From NCBI GenBank assembly GCA_005882635.1, contig VBFG01000049.1, forward strand, positions 1 to 55,080: a DNA stretch of 55,080 nucleotides, given 5' to 3'. The notes under the pieces were generated by a model. That model was not told the DNA's origin. It did no database searches and saw only the letters and a program-made list of their open reading frames with translations. This DNA comes from Chloroflexota bacterium. GTDB lineage: Bacteria > Chloroflexota > Limnocylindria > Limnocylindrales > CSP1-4. This document shows positions 27,916 to 37,013 of this stretch, one piece after another (position 1 is the first letter of the stretch; every line of letters starts with the position of its first letter). Both the position numbers and the translations under genes were made by a program.

Positions 27916-27921
27916 TATGCT
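27916..27921 (+). promoter_or_regulatory. Putative -10 box (TATGCT) for the subtilase gene
   Basis: TATGCT in an otherwise GC-rich gap, about 92 nt before ATG 28013. It would give a leader of about 85 nt. Confidence 0.35.
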
Positions 27922-28012
27922 CTGAGACGCCATCGAGCGAACCTGAACGGTGCAGGATTCAGCCAGGACACGAGGGATGTCCGGCCCGCGGCTCACCCCG
28001 GGAGACCCGCTC

Positions 28013-30241
28013 ATGCGCCGACCGCTCGCCCTGTTCGCCGCCGCGGTGTTGCTGCTCGCGAGCGCCGCCGCGGGGGTGACAGCCGCACCCCGGTCGACCG
28101 ACCTGAGCGCCGACCCGACCGGTCGCTGGATCGTCGTCCTCAAACCGGGCACGGACGCGGACGCGGTCGCGGCCAGCCAGGGGCAGAAGGTCGGGTTCTC
28201 CGTCGATCGCACGTTCCGCCACGCCTTCCGCGGGTACGCGGCTCGCCTGAACCGCGACCAGGTCACGAAGCTCAAGCGTGACGGGAGGGTCGCGATGGTC
28301 GTCCCGGACGAGGCGATCCACGCCGAGGGTCAGATCATCCCGACGGGCATCTCCCGCGTGGGGGCGATCAGGTCGACGATCGCCGCGGTCGACAACACCG
28401 ACACCCGGGTCGATGCGGACGTCGCGATCGTCGACACCGGCATCACTGCGGTCGCCGACCTGAACGTGATCGGCGGCTACAGCTGCGCGAACACGTCATC
28501 GGCGGCCTGGAATGACCTCAACGGTCACGGCACCCACGTGGCCGGCACGGTCGGGGCGATCGACAACGGGTCGGGCGTCGTCGGCGTTGCGCCCGGCGTC
28601 CGTCTGTGGGCGGTCAAGATCCTCGACGCGAGTGGCAGCGGGCTCCTCAGCTGGTACCTGTGCGGTCTCGACTGGATCACGGCCCAGCGCGACCCGGTCG
28701 ATCCGTCCCGGCCGCTGATCGAGGCCGTCAACATGAGCGTCGCCAAGTGGGGCCAGGACGACGCGAACTGTGGCTACACCAACCACGACGTCCTGCACCA
28801 GGCGATCTGTCGGCTCGTCGGCAGTGGCGTGACGGTCGTCGCCGCAGCCGCGAACGACTCGGCCAGCGCAGCGGCGCGGGTCCCGGCTTCCTACAACGAG
28901 GTCATCACCGTCTCGGCCCTCGCCGACACGGATGGCAAGCCAGGCGGGCTCGGCGGCAATCGCTGCTTCTCGTGGGGCACCTACGACAAGGACGACACGT
29001 TCGCCGACTTCAGCAACTACGGCTCCGATGTCGACATCATCGCGCCCGGCAAGTGCATCTGGTCGACCGTGCCGGACGGCTATCAGTACATGTCCGGCAC
29101 ATCCATGGCTGCGCCGCATGTGACGGGAGCGGTCGCCCTGTTGAAGGAGAGTCGGCCGTACCTGACGCCGAGCGAGGTCCGCGAGGCCCTGCAATACCTC
29201 GGCTCGACGGACTGGAAGAACTCGACCGATCCGGACCCGTACCACGAGCGCCTGCTCGACGTGTCGCGGCTCGGGCCGCGCGGCGACTTCGGCCTGACCG
29301 ATCAGCAGGGCTACATCAGCCCCGACGGCGGGACCGGCCACGTCGGGATCACGGTCCAGCGCGATTCGACGTCGTTCGAACGGGTGCGCTTCTCCGTCTC
29401 GGGGCTGCCCGACGGTGCGACGGCGTGGTTCTCGCCGACGAGCGTCTACGGCTTCGCCGCTGCGACCACGACGCTGTCGGTCCATCTGAACGGCCCGGTC
29501 ACGCACCAATTCTCGGTGACGGTCACCGCCGACGAGCACGGCAACAGCCACTCGACGACGGCCAACCTCGCGCTCGATTCGGACAGCCCGACGGCGGCCG
29601 CGCCGACGTCGGCGATCCGCGTCCATCAATGGCTCGGGACCTCATCGGTCCCTGTCCTCGTCGGCTGGAATGCCGGTTCGGACGCGACGAGCGGCGTCTG
29701 GGCGTACGAGCTGCAGCGCCGGGTGGACGGCGGGACATGGACGACCGCCGCGACCACCGCGGCGAGCACGCGCTCGGTCGCGGTCAACGAGTCCTTCAAC
29801 CACACCTACCAGTACCGCGTCCGCGCCCAGGACGGCGCCGGCAACTGGAGCTCGTGGGCCGCAGCCGGCTCGACGAGCACGAACGCCGTCATGCAGGAGA
29901 GCTCGAGCTCGATCGGGTGGACGGGTCGTTGGACGCGGGACACCTACTCCTACGACTCGGGCGGCGCGGCGCGCTACTCGACGACGTCCGGCTCGACCGC
30001 CCGGCTCTCGTTCACGGGCCGCGCGATCGCCGTGGTGGCCCCGATCGGCCGCTACCGCGGCAGTCTCGCCGTCTACATCGACGGCACCTACCGGACGACC
30101 GTCAGCGAGCTTGCCTCGCGGGGCGCGAGCCGGCAGATCGTCTATCTCGCGACGTTCAGCTCGGTGGGGACCCACCGGATCGAGCTGCGGGTGAGCGGGA
30201 GCCGCCGCGTCGACGTCGACGCGTTCGTCATCCGCCGTTGA
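28013..30241 (+). CDS. Secreted subtilisin-family (S8) serine peptidase
   Basis: A 742-residue exported protease. The signal peptide (RRPLALFAAAVLLLASAAAGVTAA) is followed by an I9 inhibitor-type propeptide (RWIVVLKPGTDADAVA...VVPDEAIHAEG). The catalytic domain has D141 (AIVDTGI), H172 (NGHGTHVAGTVGAI) and S364 (GTSMAAPHVTGAVAL), all intact. The C-terminal half holds a beta-sandwich, a fibronectin-III-like module (VGWNAGSDATSGVWAYELQR and YQYRVRAQDGAGNWS) and a last beta-rich module ending RVDVDAFVIRR that may bind surfaces or polysaccharide. The start is ATG 28013, because the signal peptide begins there; the frame is open from 27950. It probably degrades extracellular protein. Confidence 0.92.
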   Translation: MRRPLALFAAAVLLLASAAAGVTAAPRSTDLSADPTGRWIVVLKPGTDADAVAASQGQKVGFSVDRTFRHAFRGYAARLNRDQVTKLKRDGRVAMVVPDEAIHAEGQIIPTGISRVGAIRSTIAAVDNTDTRVDADVAIVDTGITAVADLNVIGGYSCANTSSAAWNDLNGHGTHVAGTVGAIDNGSGVVGVAPGVRLWAVKILDASGSGLLSWYLCGLDWITAQRDPVDPSRPLIEAVNMSVAKWGQDDANCGYTNHDVLHQAICRLVGSGVTVVAAAANDSASAAARVPASYNEVITVSALADTDGKPGGLGGNRCFSWGTYDKDDTFADFSNYGSDVDIIAPGKCIWSTVPDGYQYMSGTSMAAPHVTGAVALLKESRPYLTPSEVREALQYLGSTDWKNSTDPDPYHERLLDVSRLGPRGDFGLTDQQGYISPDGGTGHVGITVQRDSTSFERVRFSVSGLPDGATAWFSPTSVYGFAAATTTLSVHLNGPVTHQFSVTVTADEHGNSHSTTANLALDSDSPTAAAPTSAIRVHQWLGTSSVPVLVGWNAGSDATSGVWAYELQRRVDGGTWTTAATTAASTRSVAVNESFNHTYQYRVRAQDGAGNWSSWAAAGSTSTNAVMQESSSSIGWTGRWTRDTYSYDSGGAARYSTTSGSTARLSFTGRAIAVVAPIGRYRGSLAVYIDGTYRTTVSELASRGASRQIVYLATFSSVGTHRIELRVSGSRRVDVDAFVIRR

Positions 30242-30305
30242 CGTCGCGGCCCGGCCGCGTGAGGCGGTCGGGTTGCCACTGCGCGATATCATGCGGAGCC
30301 GGTCG

Positions 30306-30323
30306 CGCCCGTTCACGGGCGCG
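30306..30323 (+). terminator. Hairpin between subtilase and ku
   Basis: GCGCCCG (30306-30312) and CGGGCGC (30317-30323) form a 7-bp stem with loop TTCA. It lies after the subtilase and may terminate it or sit in the ku leader. Confidence 0.4.
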
Positions 30324-30376
30324 CCGCTCGAGAGACGGCTCGAGCAGCCTGTCGGCCGAACGAACGAGGACCTGCC

Positions 30377-31321
30377 GTGGCGCGCGCGATGTGGAAGGGG
30401 GCCATCCAGTTCGGGCTGGTGACCATCCCGGTCAAGCTCTACGTGGCGACCGAATCGGCCTACACGATCCGCTTCAACATGCTCCATGAGAAGGACCTGT
30501 CGCGGATCCAGATGAAGACGTGGTGCCCGGTCGAGGATGAGCCGATCGCGCGCACGGACACGGTCAAGGGCTACGAGTACAGCCCCGGCGAATACGTCGT
30601 GATCACCGACGAGGATCTCGAGAAGGTCCCGCTCAAGACCATGCGGTCGATCGAGATCGAGCAGTTCGCAAAGGCCGACGACGAGGATTCCGCGAACACG
30701 CGGTTCGTCAAGCAGGCCTACTACGTCGAGCCGGACAAGATCGGTCGGAAGCCCTTCTACCTCCTCCGCTCCGTCCTCCAGGAGGAAGGCCTCACCGCGA
30801 TCTGCAAGGTCGTGATCAAGGACCGCGAGGCACTCGCGGCGCTCGACCCGTTCGCCGACACGATGCTCCTCACGACCCTCCACTGGCCGGACGAGATCCG
30901 TTCGACCAAGGAGCTCGATCTGCCCGACGAGGACTACGACTTCAAAGCCGCCGAGCTCGCGATGGCCCGCCAGCTCGTCTCGGCGATGACCGGCGAGTTC
31001 GATCCGGCCGACTACAAGGACGAGTACCACGAAGCCCTGATGCAGGTGATCGAGTCGAAGATCGAGGGCCACGAGGTCAAGGCGCCCGAGCCGGCCGAGG
31101 AGACCGGCAAGCTCGTCGACCTGATGGCCGCCCTCGAGGCGTCGGTCAACGCGGCCAAGGCCTCCCGGGCCGGCGAGAAGCCGGTCAGCGTGGCCGAGGC
31201 GAAGAAGGCCCGCGAAGGCAAGGCCGAGCGGCCGACGAAGCCGGCCGCATCGAAGGCGAAGAGGGCCGAGACGGAGGCCGAGGCCGAGGCCGCGCCCAAG
31301 CGCAAGCGCAAGACCGCCTGA
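30377..31321 (+). CDS. ku: Ku, DNA double-strand-break end-binding protein
   Basis: A 314-residue bacterial Ku that threads onto DNA ends as a homodimer and recruits LigD for non-homologous end joining. It opens ARAMWKGAIQFGLVTIPVKLYVAT, the family's first strand, then has FNMLHEKDLSRIQMKTWCP, GYEYSPGEYVVITDEDLE and the bridge region. The end of the core reads YKDEYHEALMQVIESKIEG. The last 45 residues are a Lys/Ala-rich tail (KAKRAETEAE...PKRKRKTA), like the basic extensions that help some bacterial Ku proteins slide on DNA. The start is GTG. The ligD gene follows 59 nt later on the same strand. Confidence 0.96.
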   Translation: MARAMWKGAIQFGLVTIPVKLYVATESAYTIRFNMLHEKDLSRIQMKTWCPVEDEPIARTDTVKGYEYSPGEYVVITDEDLEKVPLKTMRSIEIEQFAKADDEDSANTRFVKQAYYVEPDKIGRKPFYLLRSVLQEEGLTAICKVVIKDREALAALDPFADTMLLTTLHWPDEIRSTKELDLPDEDYDFKAAELAMARQLVSAMTGEFDPADYKDEYHEALMQVIESKIEGHEVKAPEPAEETGKLVDLMAALEASVNAAKASRAGEKPVSVAEAKKAREGKAERPTKPAASKAKRAETEAEAEAAPKRKRKTA

Positions 31322-31380
31322 CCGCGCCCCGCGGCCGCCCGCGCGACCCGCCGACCGCGGACGCGGCAGACTGAGCGGCG

Positions 31381-34323
31381 ATGCCGCTCGAGCAGTACCG
31401 CCGCAAGCGTGACTTCGCCAGCACCCCCGAGCCTTCCGGTGCCTCGACGCCGCCGGCCGGAACGGGCCGCTTCGTCGTCCAGCGTCATCGGGCAACCCGG
31501 CTCCACTACGACTTCCGGCTCGAGATCGACGGCGTCCTCGTCAGTTGGGCCGTGCCGAAGGGTCTCACCCTCGATCCGGGGGTTCGGCGGATGGCCGTCC
31601 ACGTCGAGGACCATCCGATCGAGTACTTCGACTTCGAAGGCGTGATCCCGGCGCGCCAGTACGGTGCCGGCGACGTGATCGTCTGGGACTGGGGCACGTG
31701 GGAGCCCGAGGCGGAGACCGCCGATGCGGCCGCCGCCGTCGCGAACGGCGAGCTGAAGTTCGTCCTCGCGGGCCAGAAGATCCGTGGCCGGTTCACGATC
31801 GTCCGGACGAGCCGCCGTCCGGGGTCGGCGCCGGCGACGGCGTTCGAGGACGACAGCGAGCAGTGGCTCCTGATCAAGAAGCGCGACGCGGACGCCGTCG
31901 AGGGCTGGGACGCCGAGGATCACCCGCAGAGCGTCAAGACCGGCCGGACGAACGACGAGGTCAAGGCCAACCGCGACGCGATCTGGGTCAGCGAGCAGCC
32001 GGCGGCCGTCGCCGAGATCGACCTGACCGGCGCCGTCAGCCAGCCGATGCCCGACCGGATCGAGCCGATGCTGGCGACGCTCGCGTCGCGGCCCTTCAGC
32101 GACGCCGACTGGCTGTACGAGATCAAGTGGGACGGCTATCGCGTCGAGGCCGTCATCCGCGACGGCAAGGTCAAGCTCTGGACCCGCAACATGAAGGACG
32201 CCGAGACGTATTTCCCGGGGCTTCTGTCGCCCCCGACCTGGATCGATGCGACGCAGGCGATCGTCGACGGCGAGGTCGTCGCAGTCGACGACGAGGGCCG
32301 GCCGGACTTCTCGCTCCTCCAGGAGCGGATCAGCCAGCGACGGACGGGATCCGGGTCCGCGGGCGCGTCGGCTGCGGCCGGGCCGCTCATCTACCAGGTC
32401 TTCGACCTGCTGTATGTCGACGGGCGATCGCTCCTCAAGGTCCCGCTCGAGGACCGCAAGCGGATGCTCCGCTCGATCCTCCGCGAGACGTCGCGGGTCC
32501 GGTTCGCGGCCCACGTCGTCGGCGACGGCGAGGCGTTCGTCGAGGCCGCCCGTCAGCGCGACCTCGAGGGGGTCGTCGCCAAGCTCCGCCGATCGCGCTA
32601 CGAGCCTGGCCGGCGGACACCGGCCTGGCTGAAGCTGAAGATCCGGCCGTTGCAGGAGCTCGTCGTCGGCGGCTGGACGCCCGGAGAGGGCAACGCCAGG
32701 GACCTCGGCGCGGTGGCCGTCGGTGTCTACGAGGATGGCAAGCTCCACTTCGCCGGCAAGGTCGGGTCCGGCTTCAACGCGGCAATCCGGAAACGGCTCC
32801 TCGCCGCGATGGAGCCGCTGGTCATCGACGCGCCCCCGTTCGATCCGCCGCCGCCACGTGACTATCGCGGCCGCTGGGGTGGCGATCTCAACGGCATCAC
32901 CTGGATCCGGCCCGAGCTCGTGATCCGCGCGGAGCTCGGCGGCTGGACGCGCGACGGGATCGTCCGGCAGACCTCGTTCAAGGGGATCGAGGAGGGCCGC
33001 GATCCGCGGCAGGTCGTCCGCGAGGTGGCCGTGTCCTCGAGGCAAGCCGTCGCCGAGGCCGAGTCCGCCGAGCCAGAGGATCCGCCGCCACCCTCGACAG
33101 CGCGATCAGCGGCCTCGGGCGACGATGACGCCGTGCCGAAGCGATCCGGGGCAAAGCAGTCCGGCGCGAAGCGGTCCGGGGCGAAGCGGTCCGCCGCGAA
33201 GGGCGCGGGCCGGGCGCCGAAACCCGCTCCTGCCGCCTCCCCGAAGCCCGCCGCCGGCACCCCATCGAACGGCGCCAACCCCAGCGCAGCACGAGGAGCC
33301 ACCACGAGCAAGGCGAAAACGGGGGCACCGTCGGCCGGCCCCGGCGGGCTGCCGTGGAGGGCAGCCCCGGGCGAGCTGGAACGCCTGTGGTCGATGCCGG
33401 CCGAAGGCGTGTGGCGGGTCGGCGGCGAGCGTGGCGAGGACCTCAAGCTCACGAATCTCGACAAGGTCCTGTTCGGCCCCCACCCGGCCGATCCGGCCGG
33501 CGACCCGGTCACGAAGCGCGAGCTGGTCCGCTACTTCACCCGGATCGCCCCGACGATGCTGCCGCATCTCGCCGAACGGCCGCTCAACCTGCACCGCTTC
33601 CCGAACGGCGCCGGCGGCCCCGGGTTCTGGCAGAAGGACATCCCGCCCCACGCACCATCGTGGCTCCGAATCTGGCACGAGGTCGGCGTCGACGACCGCA
33701 AGGCCAACGACCACCTCGTCGGGGATCGGGTCGCGACGCTCGCCTGGCTCGGCAACCAGGCCGCGTTCGAGATCCACGCCTGGACCGCTCGACTGGAGCA
33801 GCCGTTCATGCCGACGTTCGCCCTCATCGACATCGATCCGGGCTCGAACACGACCTGGGAGGAGACGCTGACGCTTGCCCGGCTCTATCGGACCGCGCTG
33901 GATCACCTCGGCGTCCGGGCCTACCCGAAGGTCACCGGCCAGCGGGGAATCCAGGCCTGGATCCCGATCGAGCCGAAGTACACGTTCTCCGACACGAGCG
34001 ACTGGGTCGAGCGGATCAGCCGGGCGATCGGGTCGACCGTCCCTGATCTCGTCTCGTGGGAGTGGGCGAAAGGCGCGCGCGGCGGCAAGGCTCGCCTCGA
34101 CTACACGCAAAACCAGCCGATCAAGACGCTCGTCGCGCCGTACGCCGTCCGACCGGCCGATGGGGCGCCCGTATCGGCGCCGATCTCGTGGGACGAGCTC
34201 GACGACCCCGAGCTGCGGCCGAACCGCTGGACGATCCGGACGATCGTCGACCGGGTCGAGGCCGTCGGCGACCTGTTCGCAGGGGCCCAGACCGACGCCC
34301 AGGAGCTGCCGCCGCTCGGGTGA
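31381..34323 (+). CDS. ligD: LigD, multifunctional NHEJ ligase (phosphoesterase-ligase-polymerase)
   Basis: A 980-residue end-joining enzyme with the order 3'-phosphoesterase, ATP ligase, primase-polymerase. The phosphoesterase (about 20-200) has RFVVQRHRATRLHYDFRLE and HVEDHPIEYFDFEG. The ligase (about 225-540) has the nucleotidyl Lys K249 in EIKWDGYR, plus DGEVVAVDDEGRPDFSLLQ and GVVAKLRRS. The polymerase (about 690-975) has RYFTRIAPTMLPHLAERP, HxH-containing segments and the metal pair D817/D819 in IDIDPGS. A 120-residue linker rich in Lys/Ala/Pro, with five-residue repeats, separates ligase and polymerase. This is the Pseudomonas-type order, not the mycobacterial one. It acts with the adjacent Ku. 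Confidence 0.96.
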   Translation: MPLEQYRRKRDFASTPEPSGASTPPAGTGRFVVQRHRATRLHYDFRLEIDGVLVSWAVPKGLTLDPGVRRMAVHVEDHPIEYFDFEGVIPARQYGAGDVIVWDWGTWEPEAETADAAAAVANGELKFVLAGQKIRGRFTIVRTSRRPGSAPATAFEDDSEQWLLIKKRDADAVEGWDAEDHPQSVKTGRTNDEVKANRDAIWVSEQPAAVAEIDLTGAVSQPMPDRIEPMLATLASRPFSDADWLYEIKWDGYRVEAVIRDGKVKLWTRNMKDAETYFPGLLSPPTWIDATQAIVDGEVVAVDDEGRPDFSLLQERISQRRTGSGSAGASAAAGPLIYQVFDLLYVDGRSLLKVPLEDRKRMLRSILRETSRVRFAAHVVGDGEAFVEAARQRDLEGVVAKLRRSRYEPGRRTPAWLKLKIRPLQELVVGGWTPGEGNARDLGAVAVGVYEDGKLHFAGKVGSGFNAAIRKRLLAAMEPLVIDAPPFDPPPPRDYRGRWGGDLNGITWIRPELVIRAELGGWTRDGIVRQTSFKGIEEGRDPRQVVREVAVSSRQAVAEAESAEPEDPPPPSTARSAASGDDDAVPKRSGAKQSGAKRSGAKRSAAKGAGRAPKPAPAASPKPAAGTPSNGANPSAARGATTSKAKTGAPSAGPGGLPWRAAPGELERLWSMPAEGVWRVGGERGEDLKLTNLDKVLFGPHPADPAGDPVTKRELVRYFTRIAPTMLPHLAERPLNLHRFPNGAGGPGFWQKDIPPHAPSWLRIWHEVGVDDRKANDHLVGDRVATLAWLGNQAAFEIHAWTARLEQPFMPTFALIDIDPGSNTTWEETLTLARLYRTALDHLGVRAYPKVTGQRGIQAWIPIEPKYTFSDTSDWVERISRAIGSTVPDLVSWEWAKGARGGKARLDYTQNQPIKTLVAPYAVRPADGAPVSAPISWDELDDPELRPNRWTIRTIVDRVEAVGDLFAGAQTDAQELPPLG
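33139..33200 (+). repeat. 15-nt in-frame repeats in the LigD linker (K-R/Q-S-G-A)
   Basis: About four units of 15 nt encode KRSGA, KQSGA, KRSGA and KRSAA within the flexible ligase-polymerase linker. The basic repeats may bind DNA and may vary in number. Confidence 0.75.
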
Positions 34324-34372
34324 GGCCGTTCGGGCCCGGCGATGTCGCCGCGAGCCCGGACTGTCTTGGGGG

Positions 34373-35044
34373 TCAGCGCCAGGCGCGCGGCTCGGCGGGA
34401 GAGTAGGGGAGGACGAACCAGCCGAGGAGCGGCTCGCCGGTCGATTGGCTGAGGCTCGTCGGCCGCAAGGCCGGGTCGAGGTGGATCGTGATCGTGACGT
34501 CGTCGCGATCCGGCCAGTTCGGGTCATACAGGTCGAGGGTCACCCCCCGCCCGTCCTCAGCGTAGCCGAAGGCCATTACCTGGTGGTTCATCGTCAATTG
34601 CCAGGGGTTCAGGCTGGCGACCCGGATCAGCCCGATCAGGACGAGGCGACCCGCGTCGATCTCGGTCTTCGCCTTCGGCCACTCCCGATCAAGCGTCGCC
34701 CTCGCCCGGTCGCCGCCGAACGAGCCGCCGAGCGCCGAGCGGAGCCAGTAGCGGATCGGCACCGTGAACCAGGCGAGGGACTGGATCTGGCGGCGGACGA
34801 TCGAGTTGAAGCGTGCCGAGCCATTGGCGAACGGCTCGCGGACGGGCGGGACCGCGACGCCGGCGGCGAACAGGTCGGCGGCCGTGTAGACCATCCCGCC
34901 ACACAGTCCGTCGGCCGCATCGCCGACCCCGATGATCCGCGGATCGAGGGGGCCGAATCGGACGGTCGGGCCGGGGGGCCAGGCGTTCGCGAAGTGGAAG
35001 CCGTGGGTGCTCGGCAGGAAACCCTCGACCCGTTGGTGCGTCAC
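34373..35044 (-). CDS. Putative papain-like-fold protein
   Basis: A 223-residue protein with no signal peptide. It shows the ordered triad expected of papain-like peptidases or transglutaminase-type folds: C48 at a helix start (DGLCGGMVYTAADLF), H154 (TMNHQVMAFGY) and D174/N176 (LYDPNWP). The YDPN element after a His strand is common in C39- and C58-like proteins. I do not recognise a named family, and activity is not shown. GTG 35044 is supported by TACCCT 7 nt upstream. It is 52 nt downstream of the putative caspase-like secreted protein gene on the same strand, so the two may be linked. It converges with ligD. Confidence 0.62.
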   Translation of the reverse strand: MTHQRVEGFLPSTHGFHFANAWPPGPTVRFGPLDPRIIGVGDAADGLCGGMVYTAADLFAAGVAVPPVREPFANGSARFNSIVRRQIQSLAWFTVPIRYWLRSALGGSFGGDRARATLDREWPKAKTEIDAGRLVLIGLIRVASLNPWQLTMNHQVMAFGYAEDGRGVTLDLYDPNWPDRDDVTITIHLDPALRPTSLSQSTGEPLLGWFVLPYSPAEPRAWR

Positions 35045-35051
35045 CGGCCGA

Positions 35052-35057
35052 AGGGTA
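35052..35057 (-). promoter_or_regulatory. Leaderless-type -10 box (TACCCT-N7-GTG) of the papain-like-fold gene
   Basis: TACCCT on the minus strand ends 7 nt before GTG 35044. No ribosome site is seen. Confidence 0.5.
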
Positions 35058-35096
35058 GCCCGGGACGCGTCGCCCGTCTGGCCGCTCGGCGGTCGG

Positions 35097-36845
35097 TCAG
35101 CTCGCGACCGTCACCCGGACGATGCCGGGCGGCACGCCGAGGGCGGCCAGCGACCCGTCGCCTGGATCGACCACGTCGAGGACGATGAGGTAGACGCCCG
35201 GCGTCGTCGGCGCGATGAGGCTGAAGTCGACCGTCGTCGTCGCGCCCGGCGCCATCCCGGGCGGCAGGAACGCCGTCGCACTGGCCGCTGCACCACCGCT
35301 GCCCGGATCGACCGTCCCCAGCGAGACCCACCGCGCGACCAGCCACGCCCGCGCAGCCGGCTGCCGCTCTGCCTGTCCGACGTCCCGCATGACCGTCGGG
35401 TGGCCCCACGGCGTCCGGCCCAGGTTGCTGACGGCGACCGACAGGTCGACCGGTTGACCGACCGTCGCCGTTGCCGTCTGGCGGACGGCGTAGACGGCCG
35501 TCTGCGGCCCGGTCACCCGGACGACGAGCGCCGGGATGAGCGCCTGGGTCGCCGCGTCGTAGGCGAGCCCATCAGGTTCGTGGAGGGTCGCCACGAGGCG
35601 ATACAGCCCGGGCGTCGCCGGTACACGTACGCGAACGCTGAACCCGCCGCCTTTCAGGTGCCTGGCGGCGACGGGCGCGACGATCTCGCCGGGGACCTCC
35701 GGGACGACCAGGTCCGGCAGGGCGGCATTCCCCGGCGCCGTCGTGCCGGGATCGTTGTCCGCCGCGCCCGTCCCGGCGGCGCCGGTCCCGACCGTACCTG
35801 ACCCCGACGCCCCATCGGCCGGGGCGGGAGCGCTACCGTCAAGGCGGTCCCAGCGCGTGGCGATCAGGACCTTGTCGGGAAGGAGGGCGACCGCGTCGCG
35901 GGCGACCGGCAGGTCGAAGGTCGTCAGCGCGCCGGCGGTCGGCGGTCTCGACAGATCGGGCTCGCCGAACGTCACGCCGAGGCCGGCGAGGGACGGCTCG
36001 AGGACCGGCTCGACCTCCACCGGGCGGCGCGGCGCGCCGCCAAGCACTTCGGCGCTCGTCAGTCGCGGCCGGGCGACGATCGACCGGTGGAAGCCCGAGT
36101 CGGCCTCGTCCGGGTCCATGGCTGCGATCGCGCCCTTCGTCCGGACGCTGGCGAACGTCAGGAAGTGGTCGTTCCGGTTCGGCGCCGCGCGCCAGATGCC
36201 CTCGACCGTCGAGTGGCCACGCAGGACGGACGTCACGTAGTACGTGGGCGACAGGAAGGCGTCGGCGATCACCGCTCGGGCGCCGGCCTTGAAGAACCCC
36301 GCGGCATAGTTGTCGACCCGCTGCTCGGCCTGGTCGAGCGTCCCCTCCGCCAACCCGGGCTCGCTGTTGCCGCTCGCGTAGCAGAGGTGGCTGAAGACCA
36401 CGAGGGCGTTCGGCGCAAGGTGGATCTCGGCCGCGATCCGGTCCTCGCCGAAGTACTGGTGGGCGTCGGCGGCCCCGGTGTGCGGGTTGAGCCCGAACCC
36501 GTTCTCGGTCGACGGGAAGAGCTTGTCATGGTAGATGCTCGGCCAGCCGTTGCCGTGGCCGAGGTAGACGACGACCGACGCGCCCTCCAAAGCGGCCTTG
36601 ACCCGCTCCCAGGTCGCGTCGGGCGAGTAGACCCGGACGATGTTCGGGGTCAGCTTGGCTGCGGCGGCGGCCGTCTCGTCGGCGAGTCGCCGGTAGTAGG
36701 GCGTCGCGGCACCAGCGGGGCCGACGATCAGGACGACCTTCGGCGCGCTGCGCCCGGACTCGGCGCGCGCGGCGACCGGGCCCGCCCCCCCGAGAAGCAG
36801 AACCGCGACGGCGACCAGAGCAATACGCCCGAAGCGCCGGACCAT
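35097..36845 (-). CDS. Secreted protein with caspase-like (clan CD) His-Cys signature and Ig-like C-terminal domains
   Basis: A 582-residue exported protein. A signal peptide (RRFGRIALVAVAVLLLGGAGPVAA) is followed by an alpha/beta domain. That domain has VVLIVGP, then H97 in VVVYLGHGNGWPS and C155 in LVVFSHLCYASGNSEPG, spaced and framed like the His-Cys dyads of gingipain, CHAT and caspase folds. The region AGFFKAGARAVIADAFLSPTYYVTSVL follows, as in C25/CHAT proteins. The C-terminal half holds Ala/Gly-rich linkers and beta-sandwich modules (LVVRVTGPQTAVYAVRQT... and PGVYLIVLDVVD). Substrate and role are unknown. ATG 36845 is favoured; GTG 36851 is possible. Confidence 0.65.
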   Translation of the reverse strand: MVRRFGRIALVAVAVLLLGGAGPVAARAESGRSAPKVVLIVGPAGAATPYYRRLADETAAAAAKLTPNIVRVYSPDATWERVKAALEGASVVVYLGHGNGWPSIYHDKLFPSTENGFGLNPHTGAADAHQYFGEDRIAAEIHLAPNALVVFSHLCYASGNSEPGLAEGTLDQAEQRVDNYAAGFFKAGARAVIADAFLSPTYYVTSVLRGHSTVEGIWRAAPNRNDHFLTFASVRTKGAIAAMDPDEADSGFHRSIVARPRLTSAEVLGGAPRRPVEVEPVLEPSLAGLGVTFGEPDLSRPPTAGALTTFDLPVARDAVALLPDKVLIATRWDRLDGSAPAPADGASGSGTVGTGAAGTGAADNDPGTTAPGNAALPDLVVPEVPGEIVAPVAARHLKGGGFSVRVRVPATPGLYRLVATLHEPDGLAYDAATQALIPALVVRVTGPQTAVYAVRQTATATVGQPVDLSVAVSNLGRTPWGHPTVMRDVGQAERQPAARAWLVARWVSLGTVDPGSGGAAASATAFLPPGMAPGATTTVDFSLIAPTTPGVYLIVLDVVDPGDGSLAALGVPPGIVRVTVAS

Positions 36846-36926
36846 GACCACGCCGCCTTCGATGCTGAGTTGCGCCGCGTCTCCACCCGCGGTTCGCGGA
36901 CCTCGACGATCGTCGGGGCCGCGACA

Positions 36927-36949
36927 TTACTACTTACCTATTCACCCCG
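36927..36949 (-). promoter_or_regulatory. AT-rich promoter-like patch upstream of the caspase-like protein gene
   Basis: A 23-nt stretch (minus strand: gtgaataggtaagtag then taatgtc) is far more AT-rich than its surroundings. It holds a TAATGT -10 candidate about 80 nt before the start. No -35 can be assigned with confidence. Confidence 0.35.
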
Positions 36950-37013
36950 CGTTCGTGGAAGGTTCATTGCCAGTTCTGCGGTGCGGCGACGCACCGGCAG
37001 CCGCGGTCGCGAC

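Noticed and set aside
34373-36845. Toxin or defence island built from the two cysteine-peptidase-like genes
   Set aside because: The larger protein is clearly exported (signal peptide, Ig-like domains), and no nuclease, STAND NTPase or other defence partner adjoins.
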